Of a stretch of DNA of 64,000 nt, positions 33,486 through 43,079 are shown one piece after another. The DNA is taken from assembly GCA_002255985.1 (NCBI GenBank), contig NKIR01000013.1:1-64000 (forward strand). The letters are read 5' to 3'. Each line of letters begins with the position of its first letter. The first letter of the stretch is position 1. Position numbers and translations under genes: made by a program. The notes under the pieces are model-generated. The model was given only the letters and a program-made list of their open reading frames with translations, did not search any database and was not told the DNA's origin. This DNA is from Sphingomonadaceae bacterium PASS1. GTDB lineage: Bacteria > Pseudomonadota > Alphaproteobacteria > Sphingomonadales > Sphingomonadaceae.

Positions 33486-34376
33486 TCACTTATGAATAAG
33501 CGTGCCTGCACCCTTCACGGTGAACATTTCGATCAACATCGCGTGGCTGGTTCGCCCGTCGAGGATGACCGCTGCGTCCACGCCTGATTCCACCGCATCA
33601 ACGCAGGTCTGGATTTTGGGAATCATGCCGCCGCTAATCGTGCCGTCGCTTTGCAGCTTGGCAATCGCCGCGGGATCCAGATCGGTCAGCAGCTCGCCCG
33701 ATTTGTCGAGCACGCCTGCAACATCGGTCAAAAGGAACAGCCGTGATGCGCCAAGCGCACTCGCCACCGCGCCCGCCATAGTGTCGGCGTTAATGTTGTA
33801 CGTATGCCCGTCTGCGCCAACGCCAATGGGCGCAATCACCGGAATCATGCCCGCGGCGCTGATCGTATCAATGACGCTGCGGTCAACCGTCGTCGGTTCG
33901 CCTACAAAACCCAAATCGATATTGCGTTCGATATGGCTGTCTGGGTCTTTCTGCGTCCGCTGAACCTTCGTTGCGGTAACAAAGCCGCCGTCTTTGCCGG
34001 ATATGCCAAGCGCTTTACCACCAGCGGCGTTGATCCAGCCGACCAGTTCCTTATTGATGGCCCCCGAAAGCACCATTTCGGCGATCTTCGCCGTTTCAGC
34101 ATCGGTGACGCGCAAGCCATCGACAAACTGGCTTTCGACGCCCAATTTTTTGAGCATGGCACCGATCTGCGGGCCGCCACCATGGACGACGACGGGGTTA
34201 ATGCCGACAGCTTTTAAAAGCACGACATCATCCGCAAAATCGCGCGCCAGACCGGCATCGCCCATCGCATGGCCGCCATATTTTACGACAAATGTCTTGC
34301 CCGCGTAACGCTGCAAATAAGGCAAAGCTTCGGTAAGCGTTTCTGCTTTGGCTAGGTTGGCAGGGTTAATGGTCAT
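33486..34376 (-). CDS. argB: Acetylglutamate kinase ArgB (296 aa)
   Basis: Second step of arginine biosynthesis, N-acetylglutamate to its 5-phosphate. Motifs: [11 protein letters not shown] (ATP phosphate-binding Lys), [12 protein letters not shown], and [20 protein letters not shown] near the C-terminus. N-terminal helix [13 protein letters not shown] is typical of the long, arginine-regulated form. Its start overlaps the yhhQ-like gene by 4 bp. Confidence 0.97.
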   Translation of the reverse strand: MTINPANLAKAETLTEALPYLQRYAGKTFVVKYGGHAMGDAGLARDFADDVVLLKAVGINPVVVHGGGPQIGAMLKKLGVESQFVDGLRVTDAETAKIAEMVLSGAINKELVGWINAAGGKALGISGKDGGFVTATKVQRTQKDPDSHIERNIDLGFVGEPTTVDRSVIDTISAAGMIPVIAPIGVGADGHTYNINADTMAGAVASALGASRLFLLTDVAGVLDKSGELLTDLDPAAIAKLQSDGTISGGMIPKIQTCVDAVESGVDAAVILDGRTSHAMLIEMFTVKGAGTLIHK

Positions 34377-35035
34377 GCTACACCTTCTGCGTCGAGTTTG
34401 CGGCCGATACGAACGACCAAGGCAATGACCAGCGGAACCATAACCGCCGACAGGACAATCTTGGCAATCATCTGCCCGACCATCAGATCGGCGATAGGGC
34501 GCACGCCATAGAAGGACACCGTGATGAAGATCAGCGTGTCGACAATCTGCGACAAGGCTGCAGCCACAAAGCCGCGAACCGCAAGGAACTTGCCCGACGT
34601 GCCTTTCAGCCGCGCAAACAACCAGACATTCAACGACACCGATACGCCATAGGCAATTATACCTGCTGCCATCATCCGCCCGCTTTGGCCGACGATGACC
34701 GGAAAGGCTTCTTTGGCTGGTTCATACATGCCGGGATCGGTGGGGAGTTGCAGGACAAAATAGGAAAGACCAATCGCAATGAACAAAGGCACAAAACCAT
34801 AGCGCACAAGGCGGTCCGCAACAGCCCGGCCATGCATTTCGGCAATGGCGCTGGAGACCGCGATCAGCGTCAGAAACGGAAAAATGCCAGCTTCAACGGC
34901 CAGCGGGCCAATCGCAACCTGCTTTGCACCCAAAAATCCGCCCAAGGGGACCATGCCACCATAGAAGATCGCAAAAACAAACAAGGATCGCGGAATGGCG
35001 CTCAATGATACGCCGGATGTGGTCTGGTCAGTCAT
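34373..35035 (-). CDS. Queuosine-precursor transporter family (YhhQ/VUT) membrane protein (220 aa)
   Basis: Six hydrophobic segments with the family's [20 protein letters not shown] start, the [17 protein letters not shown] loop and [17 protein letters not shown] near the C-terminus. YhhQ proteins take up queuosine precursors (preQ0/preQ1); alphaproteobacterial relatives are usually annotated VUT family. First gene of the minus-strand operon with argB. The nupC gene at 35122 diverges from it across 86 bp. Confidence 0.85.
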   Translation of the reverse strand: MTDQTTSGVSLSAIPRSLFVFAIFYGGMVPLGGFLGAKQVAIGPLAVEAGIFPFLTLIAVSSAIAEMHGRAVADRLVRYGFVPLFIAIGLSYFVLQLPTDPGMYEPAKEAFPVIVGQSGRMMAAGIIAYGVSVSLNVWLFARLKGTSGKFLAVRGFVAAALSQIVDTLIFITVSFYGVRPIADLMVGQMIAKIVLSAVMVPLVIALVVRIGRKLDAEGVA

Positions 35036-35121
35036 GTGAATCTGACTAGCGTCTAATTTTATTGGTGCAAGGCCAACGATGACGCTAGGAGTCGCTGCAA
35101 TATATCGGGGGTGGGGACGTT

Positions 35122-36387
35122 ATGCATATTTTATTGAGCCTTGCAGGAATGGTCGTGATTCTCGCGATCGCTATTTTGCTCTCGTCAAATCGGCGCGCCA
35201 TCAAGTTCCGCGTGGTTGGCGCAGCCTTTGCCTTGCAAGCAAGCATAGCTGCCCTCGTTCTCTACACCTCATGGGGTAAAGTCGCGCTCAATGCCGCATC
35301 TACCGGCGTTTCGAACCTGCTCGGCTATTCAGCGAAGGGCACACAGTTCATTTTTGGCCCGCTCGCCTCGCCCGAAATCGGTGGCAACAGTTTTGCGATT
35401 GCGGCGCTTCCCGTCATCATCTTCTTCGCATCGCTGATCTCGATCCTCTATTATCTGGGCATCATGCAATATGTCATCCGCTGGATCGGTGGCGGTTTGC
35501 AGAAGATTACCGGCATTTCAAAAGTCGAAAGCCTTTGCGCTGCCGCCAATATTTTTGTGGGCCAGTCAGAATCACCACTGGTCATCCGCCCCTATCTTTC
35601 CAGCTTGAAACCCGAACAGCTTTTCTGCGTCATGACCGTTGGCATGGCGGGCGTCGCCGGCACCATATTGGCCGCTTACGCATCCATGGGCATCCGCATT
35701 GATTATCTGCTCGCTGCGGCATTCATGTCCGCACCGGGCGGAATTTTGATGGCCAAGCTGATGATGCCTGACGTGCCACCGGTCGTGCTTGCCGAAGGTG
35801 ATCCCGCGCTGGCGAACCCGCACCCTGATGATGAACCTGTCATGGTCCATGATGATGGCGAGGAAAAGCCTGCCAATATCATCATGGCCGCTGCGCAGGG
35901 TGCACAGACAGGCGTCAAACTGGCGGTAGCGGTCGGCGCGATGGTCCTTGCTTTCGTTGCCTTGGTTGCGCTTGCCAATGGCATATTGGGCGGCATCGGC
36001 GGCTGGTTTGGACAGCCTGATCTTAGTTTCCAACAAATTGTTGGCTATGCCTTTGCGCCCGTAATGTTCCTTTTGGGCGTGCCGTGGCATGAAGCGATTC
36101 AGGCCGGCGGCTTGTTCGGTACCAAAATCGTTCTGAACGAATTCGTCGCCTTCATTGATTTGGGCGCACTGAAAGAACTTTCCGTACCAACGGTCGGCAT
36201 CGTCACCTTCGCCTTGTGCGGATTTGCCAATTTCAGCTCAATTGCCATTCAAATGGCCGTGACGGGAAGCCTTGCGCCAAACCAGCGGCCCATAATTGCC
36301 AAGCTGGGCTTGAAAGCGCTCGCTGCCGGATCGCTATCAAACCTGATGAGCGCAGCGCTGGCTGGTTTATTCCTGTCTTTGGGCTAA
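35122..36387 (+). CDS. nupC: NupC-type concentrative nucleoside transporter (421 aa)
   Basis: About ten membrane segments. Family marks: FGPLASPEIGGNSFAIAALP, NIFVGQSESPLVIRPYLSSL (substrate-site region), TVGMAGVAGTILAAYASMG, and the C-terminal NEFVAFIDLGAL and CGFANFSSIAIQMA. CNT proteins import nucleosides with H+ or Na+ symport. It ends exactly where convergent mutS ends, with no spacer. Length typical for bacterial NupC. Confidence 0.95.
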   Translation: MHILLSLAGMVVILAIAILLSSNRRAIKFRVVGAAFALQASIAALVLYTSWGKVALNAASTGVSNLLGYSAKGTQFIFGPLASPEIGGNSFAIAALPVIIFFASLISILYYLGIMQYVIRWIGGGLQKITGISKVESLCAAANIFVGQSESPLVIRPYLSSLKPEQLFCVMTVGMAGVAGTILAAYASMGIRIDYLLAAAFMSAPGGILMAKLMMPDVPPVVLAEGDPALANPHPDDEPVMVHDDGEEKPANIIMAAAQGAQTGVKLAVAVGAMVLAFVALVALANGILGGIGGWFGQPDLSFQQIVGYAFAPVMFLLGVPWHEAIQAGGLFGTKIVLNEFVAFIDLGALKELSVPTVGIVTFALCGFANFSSIAIQMAVTGSLAPNQRPIIAKLGLKALAAGSLSNLMSAALAGLFLSLG

Positions 36388-39006
36388 TTAATTTTCGCCA
36401 GCGGCCCGCTTTAATTCATAGAGCAGATCGAGCGCAGCCCGCGGGCTAAGCGCGTCGATATCAAGGCCAGCCAGCTTTTCACGCAAAGCATCGACCTTGG
36501 CTTCGGCGGCGTCGAGCGCGGCGCTAAACAATGGTAGGTCCTCCAGACCCGCGGCCAAGCCGCCGGTTTCCGCGCGCCCTTTTTCGAGTTTCTCCAGCAC
36601 GGTCTTTGCCCGCGACACGACTTGCGGCGGAAGCCCGGCAAGCTTTGCCACCGCGATACCGTAACTGCGGTCGGCGGGACCATCGCCAAGCTCGTGGAGC
36701 AAGACAAGGTCGCCCTTATACTCCTTGGCGCGGACATGGTGCAGTGACAGCGCGTCAAGGCTGTCGGAGAGCCGGGTCAGTTCGTGATAGTGCGTTGCGA
36801 ACAGGCAGCGGCAGCGATTGGTTTCGTGAATACCTTCGACAACCGCCCATGCAATGGCAAGGCCGTCATAGGTCGATGTGCCGCGCCCAACCTCGTCTAA
36901 AATCACAAAGCTGCGTTCGGTTGCCTGCGCAAGAATAGCGGCCGTTTCGACCATTTCGACCATGAAGGTTGACCGCCCGCGTGCAAGATTATCCGATGCG
37001 CCGACGCGGCTGAAAAGGCGGTCAACAAGGCCGAGCTTAGCCGATGTCGCAGGGACATAGCTTCCCGCCTGTGCCAGCAAAACGATCAAGGCATTCTGCC
37101 GCAGGAAGGTCGATTTACCGCCCATATTAGGGCCGCTCACCAGCCACAGCCGCTTATCGGGCGAAAGCTTGCAATCATTGGCAATGAACCGGTCACCCGA
37201 TTTGGCGAGCGCGCTTTCGACCACCGGATGTCGGCCGCCTTCGATTTCAAGGCATGGGTTGCTGACAAAAGAGGGGCGGCACCAATTGCCCTCTGCAGCG
37301 CGTTCCGCCAGCGCAGCCGATACATCAATCCGCGCCAAGGCGTCCGCGCTGGCGGCGATTGCATCACGCCGCGCGAGCACAATCGCGGTCAGTTCTTCCA
37401 AATGCGCCGCTTCAGCAGCCAAGGCATGGCCGCTGGCCTGTGTGATGCGCATGGCCTCTTCATGAAGCTCTGGAGAATTGAAACGGACTGCGCCGGCCAT
37501 CGTTTGCCGGTGCGTAAAGCCAGTGCCGGGCGCCATGAGCGCATCGCCATGCTTGGCGGGTACTTCGACAAAATATCCCAGAACGGCATTGTGCCGGATC
37601 TTCAGCGCGGCAACGCCGGTTGAATCGCGATAGCGCGCCTCCAATTGGGCAATCGCTTGCCGTCCGTCGCGGCCAGCCGAACGCAGCACGTCCAGCGCCG
37701 CGTCATAGCCTTCTGCGATATAACCGCCCTGCGCGGTGTCGGTGGGCGGAGAGCTAACAAGCGCACGGCTGAGTACATCGACCATATGGCCGTGGCCATC
37801 CAACATCGGCAGCAATTGGTCGAGCAATTCGGGGCGGTCGGCCATTACGCCCAATCGCTCACACAGATGGCGCGCAGCATCCAACCCATCGCGAATTTGC
37901 CCCAAGTCGCGCGGACTTCCACGTCCAGCCACAACACGGCCCAATGCACGGGCGATATCCGGCAATTGCCGCAAAGCGGTCCGAACGGCATCGCGGGTCA
38001 ACGGCGCGTCATGGAACCACTGCACCAGCGACAAGCGCGCTTCGATGATGCTTTGGTCCATCAGCGGCGCAGACAGGTCCGACGCAAGCTGGCGTGCGCC
38101 GGCACCGGTTATCGTTCGATCAACCTCGGCCATTAATGAACCAGCGCGTGCGCCTTTATTCGCTGCGCTGATTTCAAGGCTATCGCGCGTTGCTTGGTCA
38201 ATCAGCAAATGGGCATGCACTTCACGCCGGACCGGCAGTTTGAGGAAGGGCATGTTGCCCTGCCCGACATGCGCCAGATAGCCTATGAGCCCGCCAGCGG
38301 CAGCCTGTTCAGCGCGCGTGACCGCGCCGATGGCATCCAAGGTCGAAAGCGCAAAATGCTGTTTCAACAAATCGCCGCCGACGATGCTTTCAAAATCAGC
38401 GCGCGGGCGAATGATTGCGCCTGTCATTTGTTGGGCCAAACTATCCGGAACGACCAGTTCGCTTGCAGAAAGACGTGCAAGCTCCGCTTCCAGTGCGCTC
38501 GCCGCAACGGTGACAAGTTCGAAATAGCCCGTCGAAATATCTGCTGCCGCCAGACCATATTCGTCACCCACCGGCGCGACGGCGACGAGCATGTTTGAAG
38601 TCCAGCTGTCGAGCAAGCTGTCCTCCGTCAGCGTACCTGCCGTCACGAACCTTACGATATCGCGCGATACCAAAGTCTTCGAACCGCCGCGCGCCTTGGC
38701 ATCCTCGGGGCTTTCGGTTTGCTCCGCAATCGCGACGCGATGCCCGGCCTTGATCAACCGCGCCAGATAGCCTTCGGCTGCATGCACAGGCACACCGCAC
38801 ATCGGAATCGGTCTGCCATCATGCTCGCCGCGCGATGTCAGCGCGATATCCAACGTTGCAGCAGCAGCGCGCGCATCATCAAAGAATAGCTCGAAAAAAT
38901 CACCCATGCGGTAGAACAACAGGCAATCCTCGGCCTTCGCCTTCAGCGCGAGATACTGCACCATCATTGGTGTCGGTCCCGATGTTGCTTTGATTGTCCC
39001 CGTCAT
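36388..39006 (-). CDS. mutS: DNA mismatch repair protein MutS (872 aa)
   Basis: Mismatch recognition ATPase. N-terminal domain I: TPMMVQYLALKAKAEDCLLF and YRMGDFFELFFDD, where the mismatch-wedging Phe and the Glu two residues on are kept (FFE instead of the common FYE). The C-terminal ATPase has the Walker A GPNMGGKSTFLRQ, Walker B FVILDEVGRGTSTYDGLA and LFATHYHELT. I start at ATG 39006; the frame extends to a TTG at 39105 that would overlap the maeB leader. Length normal for MutS1. Convergent with nupC and divergent from maeB. Confidence 0.97.
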   Translation of the reverse strand: MTGTIKATSGPTPMMVQYLALKAKAEDCLLFYRMGDFFELFFDDARAAAATLDIALTSRGEHDGRPIPMCGVPVHAAEGYLARLIKAGHRVAIAEQTESPEDAKARGGSKTLVSRDIVRFVTAGTLTEDSLLDSWTSNMLVAVAPVGDEYGLAAADISTGYFELVTVAASALEAELARLSASELVVPDSLAQQMTGAIIRPRADFESIVGGDLLKQHFALSTLDAIGAVTRAEQAAAGGLIGYLAHVGQGNMPFLKLPVRREVHAHLLIDQATRDSLEISAANKGARAGSLMAEVDRTITGAGARQLASDLSAPLMDQSIIEARLSLVQWFHDAPLTRDAVRTALRQLPDIARALGRVVAGRGSPRDLGQIRDGLDAARHLCERLGVMADRPELLDQLLPMLDGHGHMVDVLSRALVSSPPTDTAQGGYIAEGYDAALDVLRSAGRDGRQAIAQLEARYRDSTGVAALKIRHNAVLGYFVEVPAKHGDALMAPGTGFTHRQTMAGAVRFNSPELHEEAMRITQASGHALAAEAAHLEELTAIVLARRDAIAASADALARIDVSAALAERAAEGNWCRPSFVSNPCLEIEGGRHPVVESALAKSGDRFIANDCKLSPDKRLWLVSGPNMGGKSTFLRQNALIVLLAQAGSYVPATSAKLGLVDRLFSRVGASDNLARGRSTFMVEMVETAAILAQATERSFVILDEVGRGTSTYDGLAIAWAVVEGIHETNRCRCLFATHYHELTRLSDSLDALSLHHVRAKEYKGDLVLLHELGDGPADRSYGIAVAKLAGLPPQVVSRAKTVLEKLEKGRAETGGLAAGLEDLPLFSAALDAAEAKVDALREKLAGLDIDALSPRAALDLLYELKRAAGEN

Positions 39007-39107
39007 GGGCAACGCGATAGCGGAGCCGTTCCTGTGGGGCAATGCTTGCCCTAGTGGCACCACCGCGTTAGGGCAGTTTAAATTATAAAATTCGGTCAGG
39101 GCCAAAA

Positions 39108-41369
39108 ATGAACGATAGCGACGTCCAGATTACAGCTCAGGAAGCATTGGATTTCCATTCCCAGGGTCGCCCGGGGAAAATCGAAATCGTGGCGACCAAG
39201 CCCATGGCGACGCAACGCGATTTGTCTCTGGCATATTCACCAGGCGTCGCCGTGCCGGTGCAGGCCATTTATGACGATCCGGCAACGGCCTATGATTATA
39301 CCGCAAAGGGTAATCTCGTCGCAGTTATCTCAAATGGTACAGCTATTCTTGGCATGGGCAATTTGGGTGCATTGGCATCCAAGCCCGTGATGGAAGGGAA
39401 GGCCGTTCTGTTCAAACGCTTCGCCGACGTCGACTCGATCGATATCGAGGTGAAGACCGAAGATGCACAGCGTTTCATTGATGCGGTCGAACTTCTTGAA
39501 CCGACCTTTGGCGGCATCAATCTGGAAGATATCGCCGCGCCCGATTGCTTCATCATTGAACAGACGTTGAAAGAACGGATGAACATTCCGGTATTTCATG
39601 ATGACCAGCACGGCACCGCCATCATCGCAGCGGCAGGATTGATCAATGCGTGTGAGCTTACGGGCCGTTCATTGAAAGACGTTAAGGTCGTCTGCAATGG
39701 CGCAGGCGCAGCGGCGATTGCCTGCACCGAGCTGATCAAGGCCATGGGCGTACCGCACGACAATGTGATTATGTGCGACCGGACCGGCGTGATTTACCAA
39801 GGTCGCACTGCGGGTATGGATCAGTGGAAATCGGCGCATGCGGCAAAAACTACCGCGCGCAATCTGGCAGAGGCCATCGTCGGCGCAGATGTTTTCCTTG
39901 GCCTTTCCGCCGCCAATGCGTTGAGCGCCGACATGGTAAAGACGATGGCACCTGAGCCAATTATCTTCGCGATGGCGAACCCCGATCCCGAAATCTCGCC
40001 ACCTGTGGCGCGCGCGGCGCGGCCAGATGCGATCATTGCGACGGGACGGTCTGATTTTCCAAATCAGGTCAACAATGTCCTGTGCTTCCCCTTCCTGTTC
40101 CGCGGGGCGCTCGACGTGCGCGCCACGACGATCAACGAACCCATGAAGATTGCGGCATCGCATGCCTTGGCACAATTGGCGCGTGAAACCGTGCCCGAAG
40201 AGGTGGCGGCTGCCTATGGCGGCATGATGCACAAATTCGGGCGTGATTATATCATCCCGTCGCCATTCGATCCGCGCCTCATGGAAATCGTCGCCTCGGC
40301 CGTTGCTAAGGCAGCGATGGATTCGGGCGTCGCGAAAAAGCCGATTGCCGATATGAACGCCTACCGTGCGAGCTTGCGCGCACGTCAAAACCCGACAACA
40401 TCCGTTCTGACGCAAGTTTATGCAGCCGCGAGGGCAAAGCCAAAGCGCGTCATTTTTACCGAAGCTGAAGAGGATGTCGTGTTGCGCGCCGCCGTCCAGT
40501 TCAAACAAGATGGCTATGGCGTACCCGTGCTGATCGGGCGCGATGCGCGCGTTACCGAAAAGCTGATCGGACTCGGCGCCAATCCGGACGAGTATGAAAT
40601 CCATAACAGCGCCCAAAGTCCACTGGTCGAGAAAATGGTCGACCGGCTTTACGGCCGCCTGCAGCGTCGCGGTTATCTGCGCCGCGATATTCAGCGGATG
40701 GTCAACCGCGACCGCAACATCTTTGGCGCACTGCTGCTTCAGATGGATCAAGCCGACGCGATGATCACGGGCGTCACGCGCACCTTTGGGCAAACCTTGC
40801 GCGAGCTGCGCCGTGTACTGGATGCAAAAAAGGATGCCACACCGTTCGGCATTCACGTCATGGTCGGCAAAACACATACGGTGTTTATCGCCGACACCAC
40901 GGTCAACGAGCGCCCATCGGCAGAAGAACTAGCCCATATCGCCGAGAAAACTGCTGGCGTTGCCCGCCGCATGGGCCATGTCCCGCGCGTTGCGTTCCTG
41001 TCATTCTCAACCTTCGGCAACCCCGCTGGAAACTGGCTGAACAACATCCGCGATGCCGTTGCCATATTGGATGCCCGCCGTCCCGACTTCGAATATGAAG
41101 GCGACATGCCGCCGGATGTTGCGCTTAACCCGGCGTTGATGAAAAACTATCCGTTCTGCCGTTTGTCCGGACCAGCCAATGTGCTTGTCATGCCGGGTCT
41201 GCAATCGGCAAACCTGTCGGCAAAGCTATTGCGCGAATTGGGCGGTGACCAAGTCATCGGACCGATGCTGCTGGGTATGGAACGACAGGTACAGGTGGCC
41301 ACTATGGCGTCAAGCACCAGCGACTTGGTGACCTTGGCTGTACTGGCTGCGGCAGGCGTCACCGAATAA
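39108..41369 (+). CDS. maeB: NADP-dependent malic enzyme with C-terminal phosphotransacetylase domain (753 aa)
   Basis: Decarboxylates malate to pyruvate with NADP+. Residues about 1-425 are the malic enzyme domain (AYSPGVAVPVQAIYDDPATA, DDQHGTAIIAAAGL with metal ligands, VCNGAGAAAIACTELI for nucleotide binding). Residues about 430-753 are a phosphate acetyltransferase-like domain (KRVIFTEAEEDVVLRAA, NVLVMPGLQSANLSAKLL), which in this enzyme type is thought to regulate by acetyl-CoA rather than catalyse. The two-domain length matches the MaeB class exactly. Divergent from mutS. Confidence 0.97.
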   Translation: MNDSDVQITAQEALDFHSQGRPGKIEIVATKPMATQRDLSLAYSPGVAVPVQAIYDDPATAYDYTAKGNLVAVISNGTAILGMGNLGALASKPVMEGKAVLFKRFADVDSIDIEVKTEDAQRFIDAVELLEPTFGGINLEDIAAPDCFIIEQTLKERMNIPVFHDDQHGTAIIAAAGLINACELTGRSLKDVKVVCNGAGAAAIACTELIKAMGVPHDNVIMCDRTGVIYQGRTAGMDQWKSAHAAKTTARNLAEAIVGADVFLGLSAANALSADMVKTMAPEPIIFAMANPDPEISPPVARAARPDAIIATGRSDFPNQVNNVLCFPFLFRGALDVRATTINEPMKIAASHALAQLARETVPEEVAAAYGGMMHKFGRDYIIPSPFDPRLMEIVASAVAKAAMDSGVAKKPIADMNAYRASLRARQNPTTSVLTQVYAAARAKPKRVIFTEAEEDVVLRAAVQFKQDGYGVPVLIGRDARVTEKLIGLGANPDEYEIHNSAQSPLVEKMVDRLYGRLQRRGYLRRDIQRMVNRDRNIFGALLLQMDQADAMITGVTRTFGQTLRELRRVLDAKKDATPFGIHVMVGKTHTVFIADTTVNERPSAEELAHIAEKTAGVARRMGHVPRVAFLSFSTFGNPAGNWLNNIRDAVAILDARRPDFEYEGDMPPDVALNPALMKNYPFCRLSGPANVLVMPGLQSANLSAKLLRELGGDQVIGPMLLGMERQVQVATMASSTSDLVTLAVLAAAGVTE

Positions 41370-41380
41370 GCGACAGGAAA

Positions 41381-41405
41381 GCGGGGGCGATGGTTCCCGC
41401 ATTTT
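41381..41405 (+). terminator. Possible rho-independent terminator of maeB
   Basis: gcggg (41381-41385) and cccgc (41396-41400) can pair with a 10-base loop, followed by attttcc. The stem is short and the T-run weak. It lies between the convergent maeB and bamE genes, where a terminator is expected. Confidence 0.35.
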
Positions 41406-41430
41406 CCAATATTGTGACGTTACGTCAGAA

Positions 41431-41904
41431 TCAGTTCGGGCTGTTCGGCGTCGCGCCTTGGCCAGTGCCTGCGCCCACTGAACCGATATTGCCGAAGATT
41501 TCTTCGAAGAAGCTGGTGTTGCGGCCAAGCGTTGGCGTCTTGTCGCCCTCAGGGCTGATCTTCGAAATAAGTTCTTTGCCCGTTTGCGCAACCGATGCGA
41601 CATTTCCGGCTGGGTCAAACCGGACCTTCAGCACATATTGGGTATCTGCCTTTGGCTGCGAGAACGCCAGCTGCTTTGCGTCGCGTGAATAATAATACCA
41701 GTCGTTTTGATCGAACTGACCGACAAATGTCGGACGGCCAAGCGATGCCTGAACCGATTCCTTGTTATCGACGCCAGGTTGAATAGCGTTCAGCAAGGTC
41801 TGATCGCCAATATAGCCCTGATGCGAACGCAGCCGGGTACAGCCCGACGCCAATGTCATAGCGGCCAATAATGCTGCAAAACCTGCAATTTGCGTCGCGC
41901 GCAT
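41431..41904 (-). CDS. bamE: Outer membrane assembly lipoprotein BamE/OmlA (157 aa)
   Basis: The signal MRATQIAGFAALLAAMTLAS precedes a lipobox ending at a Cys (ASGC), then the SmpA/OmlA domain: HQGYIGDQTLLNAIQPGVDN, KESVQASLGRPTFVGQFD, NDWYYYSRDAKQLAF, VLKVRFDPAGNVASV. BamE is a non-essential part of the BAM complex that inserts beta-barrel proteins. The glycine-rich C-terminal tail (about 40 residues) is usual in sphingomonads. Start ATG 41904 opens the signal; the frame above it (to 41949) is not needed. Divergent from the CBP3-like gene. Confidence 0.92.
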   Translation of the reverse strand: MRATQIAGFAALLAAMTLASGCTRLRSHQGYIGDQTLLNAIQPGVDNKESVQASLGRPTFVGQFDQNDWYYYSRDAKQLAFSQPKADTQYVLKVRFDPAGNVASVAQTGKELISKISPEGDKTPTLGRNTSFFEEIFGNIGSVGAGTGQGATPNSPN

Positions 41905-42018
41905 AAACTTCTCCGCTAATCCACTAAACTTGGGCCTTTGCCATTGCATCCTTAAGGCGCAATATCAATATGCAATCCCAGATGAATGCCCGATGAGTAA
42001 GGATGAAAACGCAATAAA

Positions 42019-42543
42019 ATGACATTATTGAAAAGACTTTTCGGGAAAGGGGAACTCGACCCCAAGCTTAAGTTGATTCCATTGTACAATCAGATCGTGG
42101 CTAAAGCGCGTGAGCCGCATTGGTATATCGAAGGTCAGGTTCCGGACAGCATTGACGGACGCTTCGATATGGTTGCCTCTATATTATCGCTAGTGCTGCT
42201 GCGGCTTGAGGACAGCGGTGATTACGCACTCGACATGGCGCGCCTTACAGAAGTGTTTGTCGACGATATGGATGGGCAGCTGCGTGAAGTTGGCATCGGC
42301 GATATGATTGTTGGCAAACATATCGGCCAGATTATGAGCGCCGTCGGTGGGCGCCTCGGCGCGCTGCGCACAGCTTTGTCAGATACGGCGGAGCTTAATG
42401 AAGCAATCGTGCGGAATATTTACAGGGGCGTTGCGCCTGAAGCTGGCTCGCTTGCGCATACCCGCCAAGCTTTGCTTGATGTCGAACGTGCATTGGGGGC
42501 GCAATTGCCCGATATGATCATTGAAGGTGACGCAAAGTGGTGA
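42019..42543 (+). CDS. CBP3-type ubiquinol-cytochrome c chaperone family protein (174 aa)
   Basis: The ubiquinol_cyt_C_chap domain covers most of the protein: LYNQIVAKAREPHWYIEGQV, PDSIDGRFDMVASILSLVLL, ALDMARLTEVFVDDMDGQLR and EVGIGDMIVGKHIGQIM. In mitochondria CBP3 helps synthesis and assembly of cytochrome b for complex III; the bacterial proteins are thought to do similar work. Stop overlaps the DUF177 gene by 7 bp. The bamE / CBP3 / DUF177 order is, as I recall, conserved in many alphaproteobacteria. Confidence 0.9.
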   Translation: MTLLKRLFGKGELDPKLKLIPLYNQIVAKAREPHWYIEGQVPDSIDGRFDMVASILSLVLLRLEDSGDYALDMARLTEVFVDDMDGQLREVGIGDMIVGKHIGQIMSAVGGRLGALRTALSDTAELNEAIVRNIYRGVAPEAGSLAHTRQALLDVERALGAQLPDMIIEGDAKW

Positions 42544-43067
42544 CAACCAACGAGTTCAGCCATGTCGTCAAGATCTCCGAAGTTGGAAACCACAACCGCA
42601 ACCTTCGGCTTTCGGCGGATGATGCAGCGCGCAATGGCCTGATGGCGCGGTTTGATCTGGCGGCGCTGGACAATCTTGAGGCTGAAATTTCGTTGAAGCA
42701 TGAGGCGGACGCCGTGATTGCACCCGGACGGTTCACGGCCAACCTCGCACAATTTTGCATCGCAACGCATGATCCCGTTCCTGCAAAGTTGGACGAGGCC
42801 ATCCATATCCAATTTATTGCTGAACCCACCTCAAATGGCGAAGTGGAACTCGAACTCGCACCCGAAGATTGCGACACGATGTTCCACGATGGCCAGACCA
42901 TTGATTTGGGTGAGGCGGTTGCGCAGTCATTGGGTCTCGCGCTCAATCCCTATCCGCGCAGTCCCGAGGCAGAGAACATCTTGAAGGCCGCGGGTGTCAA
43001 AAGCGAAGAGGATGTCGCTCCAGTGGGTGCGCTCGCTGGGCTGAAGGACTTGCTGGCGAAAAAATGA
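42537..43067 (+). CDS. DUF177 (YceD-like) protein (176 aa)
   Basis: Matches the DUF177/YceD family, which in bacteria is usually next to rpmF and is linked to 23S rRNA processing (as in the plant chloroplast relative). Visible family marks: the central cysteine-poor segment ARFDLAALDNLEAEISLKHE, and the C-terminal DLGEAVAQSLGLALNPYPRS. Here rpmF is not adjacent; the next gene is a CDP-alcohol transferase. Overlaps the end of the CBP3-like gene. Function inferred from family only. Confidence 0.85.
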   Translation: MVTTNEFSHVVKISEVGNHNRNLRLSADDAARNGLMARFDLAALDNLEAEISLKHEADAVIAPGRFTANLAQFCIATHDPVPAKLDEAIHIQFIAEPTSNGEVELELAPEDCDTMFHDGQTIDLGEAVAQSLGLALNPYPRSPEAENILKAAGVKSEEDVAPVGALAGLKDLLAKK

Positions 43068-43079
43068 TGGTGGTACGCC

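Noticed and set aside
39007-39105. Extension of mutS to a TTG at 39105
   Set aside because: It overlaps the divergent maeB start region and adds residues before the conserved MutS N-terminus; ATG 39006 fits the family length.
39669-40877. Minus-strand 402-codon open frame antisense to maeB
   Set aside because: A GC-rich shadow of the maeB frame; the maeB protein has complete domains, while the antisense product is His/Arg-rich without family marks.
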